Shown here piece by piece: positions 14,401 to 15,598 of a DNA stretch of 15,598 nucleotides (positions are counted from its first letter, which is position 1; each line of letters starts with the position of its first letter). Source of the stretch: Phycisphaerae bacterium (GTDB lineage: Bacteria > Planctomycetota > Phycisphaerae > UBA1845 > PWPN01); the NCBI GenBank assembly GCA_035384605.1, contig DAOOIV010000113.1, positions 1-15,598 on the forward strand. Reading direction: 5' to 3'. Both the position numbers and the translations under genes were made by a program. The notes under the pieces were generated by a model, which searched no databases, was not told where the DNA came from, and saw only the letters and a program-made list of their open reading frames with translations.

Positions 14401-14880
14401 GCCCCTGATGCCGATGCGGTATTCGACGACTTGCGCAACGCCACCCGGGCGATCCGCGAAATCCGCCAGAATCAGAATGTTGCCCTCAAGGATACCGTCG
14501 ACGTGGTCATTCGCGTGCCCGCTCAGCGTGTGGAGTCGCTGCGTCACGAGGCCCAGGTGATCAAGCAGATGGCCAAGGTGGGCGAATTGACCATCGGAGC
14601 CGACGCCGAGCGCCCGCCGAACGCCGCCACCCTGGTCATCGGCGACATGCAGATCTTCGTCGCCAACGTCATCGACCCGGCGGCCGAGCGCAAACGCCTG
14701 GAAAAGGACTTGGCCGGCCTCGATAAGCAGATCGCCGGCATCGAAGGCAAGCTCAACAACGCCGGCTTCGTGGAGCGGGCCCCGGCCGAGGTGGTGCAAC
14801 GCGAACGCGAACGCTTGGCGGAGTTGCAGGCCAAACGCACTACGGTGCAGACGACGATGAACCAGTTGGGAGGCGTGTGA
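11497..14880 (+). CDS. valS: Valine--tRNA ligase
   Basis: The 1127-residue protein charges tRNA-Val with valine in the cytoplasm and is complete. The HIGH motif is HGGH at 56-59 (PPNVTGALHGGHAL). The CP1 editing domain contains IATTRPETMLGDTAVAVHP and ITPAHDANDYEVG. The anticodon-binding region contains FCDWYLEL-like DCLCDWYLELVKPRV. The C-terminal coiled coil is about 1055-1120. It is longer than usual (about 880-950) because of extra segments: about 55 charged residues inside the editing domain (DKALDKTEAELREK and onward), additions before the second half of the catalytic domain, and about 70 low-complexity residues (762-831) encoded by a repeat element. The KMSKS position reads PFKKT (680-684), keeping the second lysine. 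The Shine-Dalgarno sequence is weak. Confidence 0.97.
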   Translation: MSTLDQLPPTYEPQSVEPEIRRIWAESGCFHADPTANANEPYTIVIPPPNVTGALHGGHALNNTLQDILIRWRRMQGYNTLWMPGTDHAGIATQAVVEKRIFETERKTRHDLGREEMVRRIWEWKEQYGNRIIEQLKLMGCSCDWDRTRFTLDEVCARAVRHTFFKLFKDGLIVRGKRLVNWDTHLQTAVADDEVYHETIQGHFWHFKYPVKDPRPGEPTHVHIATTRPETMLGDTAVAVHPEPDKALDKTEAELREKLAEVPDKEKRGVQAAIDEIVERRKTVLPLLLKLRDMARDGRRLILPLVNREIPLICDVWAKPELGSGCVKITPAHDANDYEVGRRQGLPMINVMTPDGRVARIIEPDGAVNPNSRKYEGLRFATDARKKVVADLEGLGLVEKIEDRIVEIGHSDRSKTPIEPFLSDQWFVRMGDLPAEEAAKIEGLRGSSGLAQLAMDAVCEKQHASAAERKACGKVHFFPERYAKTYLDWLSEKRDWCISRQLWWGHRIPVYRGLQIADHEEAKRRDAKAQEWLKAGRMAQAFGPVHSTSAPPPPGSPWYFVGPAALSREIYVCVKDADDDEIVAELQRWGFVQDPDVLDTWFSSALWPHSTLGWPAPNPLLPEADKLLERYYPGSVLSTAREIITLWVARMVLTGRYNIGKVPFHDVYIHAVIQDGQGRPFKKTLGNGFDPVDIIEVYGADALRFTMANLSTETQDIRMPMKKVKLDNGREVQSSERFELGRNFCNKIWNAARFAFMNLGTPPSPPSTEGGSAERASTEGGGAERPSTEGGGAERPSTEGGSQAVASNERGGGQDAGPQSPPLNKGGQGGVAPLDVATLPIEDRWILSQVSKAAVDVQDALEKFQFSRASTLARDFFWDCLCDWYLELVKPRVRENRRADEARQVLAFALDQSIRLLHPFIPFITERLWRQLNEIVPRRGLPGVAELDTPELLATASYPPADGWKDLSAPDADAVFDDLRNATRAIREIRQNQNVALKDTVDVVIRVPAQRVESLRHEAQVIKQMAKVGELTIGADAERPPNAATLVIGDMQIFVANVIDPAAERKRLEKDLAGLDKQIAGIEGKLNNAGFVERAPAEVVQRERERLAELQAKRTTVQTTMNQLGGV
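13777..13988. repeat. In-frame GC-rich palindromic element with 30-bp tandem units inside valS
   Basis: The ends are inverted repeats of 19 bp: A-C8-AG-C7-T at 13777-13795 and the complement of A-C8-TG-C7-T at 13970-13988, differing at one position. Between them a 30-bp unit beginning CCTCAACTGA is repeated from 13793, 13823, 13853 and 13883 (the second and third identical, the last diverging). It encodes decapeptides such as STEGGGAERP. A perfect 9-bp hairpin, C7-TT/AA-G7 around AAC, is at 13957-13977 and encodes PPLNKGG. The reading frame is kept throughout. No target duplication is obvious. Confidence 0.8.
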
Positions 14881-14999
14881 AAAGGGTCGGGCCCGGTCGG
14901 AGCCGCCGAAAGCGGCGAAGACCTGCTGTTTCTGTCGTCCGCTGGTCTCAAGATTTCTTCCGGGGCCTTCGGGGGGAGGGACTGCCATCGTCATGGATG

Positions 15000-15031
15000 C
15001 CGAATGCGGAGAGGATTCGGGGCCGAGCGGA
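15000..15031 (+). repeat. Single copy of the GGATTC repeat family
   Basis: GCCGAATGCGGA, two bases, then GGATTCGGGGCCGAGCGGA matches the reverse complement of the centre and left part of the 11.2-kb array, where GCCGAATGCGGA-AT-GGATTC and GGATTCCGGGCCGAGCGA occur. The family is therefore dispersed and not confined to one array. Confidence 0.6.
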
Positions 15032-15037
15032 GGGCCG

Positions 15038-15085
15038 AATGACGAATGTCGAAATCCGAATGACCAATGCCCAGATACCCATCAC
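15038..15085 (+). repeat. GAATGACGAATG-type degenerate direct repeat
   Basis: GAATGACGAATGTCGAAATC is followed by CCGAATGACCAATGCCCAGA, a degenerate short-period repeat. From memory, such stretches (translating as MTNVEIRMTN-like) are frequent intergenic filler in planctomycete and related genomes; the family name is unknown to me. Confidence 0.5.
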
Positions 15086-15322
15086 TCATCGATGGCCCGC
15101 GTTGGCCGAGGGGCTGCGGCGTGGCGAGCCGGAATATCGACTCTGCGAGGTTGCTTCGCTGTGCAGCACCTGTGAGGAATGAAGGGCGAAGGCGGAAAGC
15201 GTGCCGGGGGGTGGCAGGGATAGGCTCCAGAATTCACCTGGAGGGGCATGCCCGGGCACGGCCGTGGGCATGGCGTCCGACAGATTCGGCGGTTTCAGGC
15301 GGTCGTTTTGAAAAGAGCCTCC

Positions 15323-15550
15323 TCAGCAGAATCTGTGGGTAAGTTCTGGCTCCGGTAGCTGTCCAAGTGTATGATAGATAGCGATTTCCGCCACTTTCAG
15401 CTCCCGATAGCCATAGGCTTTTCTGATGGTCAATTTGATTTTGTAGTTGAGCCCCTCCACGATTCCGCTGTTGAACTCCTTCTTGGCCTTGAACCAGTTG
15501 AGGATCAATTCGCGGTGACTGCGGATGCTCCGGGCCACGGACTTGGGATA
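15323..15550 (-). pseudogene. C-terminal remnant of an ISL3-family transposase
   Basis: The translated remnant includes ELILNWFKAKKEFNSGIVEG, then LNYKIKLTIRKAYGYRELKV, and ends PEPELTHRFC. This is the C-terminus of ISL3-type DDE transposases, in which the Glu of the IVEGLN segment belongs to the catalytic triad. Family members have about 400 residues; here only about 70 remain. An in-frame stop lies at 15551-15553, where homology also ends, so the front is missing rather than lying outside the window. The usable GTG at 15538 has no evident ribosome binding site. A sequence resembling a terminal repeat (CGTTTTGAAAAGAGCC) lies just beyond the stop at about 15304-15319. Confidence 0.8.
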
Positions 15551-15578
15551 TTAGGGACAGTCACCTATTATTGACACC
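15551..15578. repeat. REP-like GGGACAGTCACC sequence at the transposase breakpoint
   Basis: TAGGGACAGTCACCTATTAT follows directly on the break in the transposase remnant. Sequences containing GGGACAGTCACCTATT are, from memory, a frequent dispersed repeat in several phyla and are often near REP-associated tyrosine transposases. No such transposase is visible before the window ends. Confidence 0.4.
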
Positions 15579-15598
15579 GGGTGTGATGGTTTGTAGTG

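Larger units (their letters stand above)
14881..15322. other. Intergenic region with dispersed repeats and hairpins, no gene
   Basis: No convincing frame or RNA gene is seen. Near valS there is a GCCGC/GCGGC hairpin with loop CGAAA that could end the transcript, though without a T-run. A copy of the GGATTC repeat lies at about 15000-15031 and a GAATGAC-type repeat at about 15038-15085. Hairpins follow: CTCCAG/CTGGAG near 15226-15244 and CATGCCC/GGGCATG at 15247-15272. The stretch between valS and the transposase remnant therefore seems to be made mostly of repeat debris. Confidence 0.55.

Noticed and set aside
14881..15322. tRNA, SRP RNA, RNase P RNA or tmRNA gene
   Set aside because: No cloverleaf, SRP loop or other conserved core was found here or elsewhere in the window.

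Overview
The window looks like chromosomal DNA of a GC-rich planctomycete, possibly a Phycisphaerae relative. Evidence for this is a CxxCGYNL...CPxCG zinc-ribbon membrane protein, a lipoprotein joining DUF2961 (GH172) to DUF1080, a very long planctomycete-style ValS, and many dispersed palindromic intergenic repeats. This is a judgement from protein style; no rRNA or tRNA is present to confirm it.

Layout. (1) 52-1568, minus strand: an acyl-CoA thioesterase followed by a PANK4-type DUF89 phosphatase, probably one operon and possibly concerned with CoA or acyl-CoA turnover. (2) 1641-2459, plus: a zinc-ribbon multi-pass membrane protein, convergent with (3) 2579-6004, minus: a GAF/SpoIIE (RsbU-type) phosphatase gene followed 9 nt later by guaA (GMP synthase), driven by a good sigma70-type promoter at 6047-6075. 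(4) 6005-7202: about 1.2 kb without a convincing gene, holding strong hairpins, a diverged 50-bp repeat also found at the window start, and two oppositely directed promoter-like signals. The leftward one leads to a small frameshifted ORF with a good ribosome binding site. (5) 7203-8981, plus: the GH172-DUF1080 lipoprotein, probably acting on polysaccharide outside the cytoplasm. (6) 9182-11061, plus: a translationally coupled pair, an AAA ATPase and a TOPRIM/DUF4276-like protein, resembling OLD/PARIS-type defence pairs. (7) 11062-11496: promoter and a 22-bp-period repeat array built as an inverted pair between two identical hairpins. (8) 11497-14880: valS, carrying an in-frame 212-bp palindromic repeat element and an altered KMSKS motif. 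(9) 14881-15598: repeats and a truncated ISL3-type transposase, cut off by a REP-like sequence at the right edge.

The housekeeping genes (guaA, valS) are complete. The most unusual points are the AAA-TOPRIM pair, the repeat element translated inside ValS, the GH172-DUF1080 fusion, the inverted 22-bp array in the valS leader, and the cryptic minus-strand unit near 6.7-7.05 kb.
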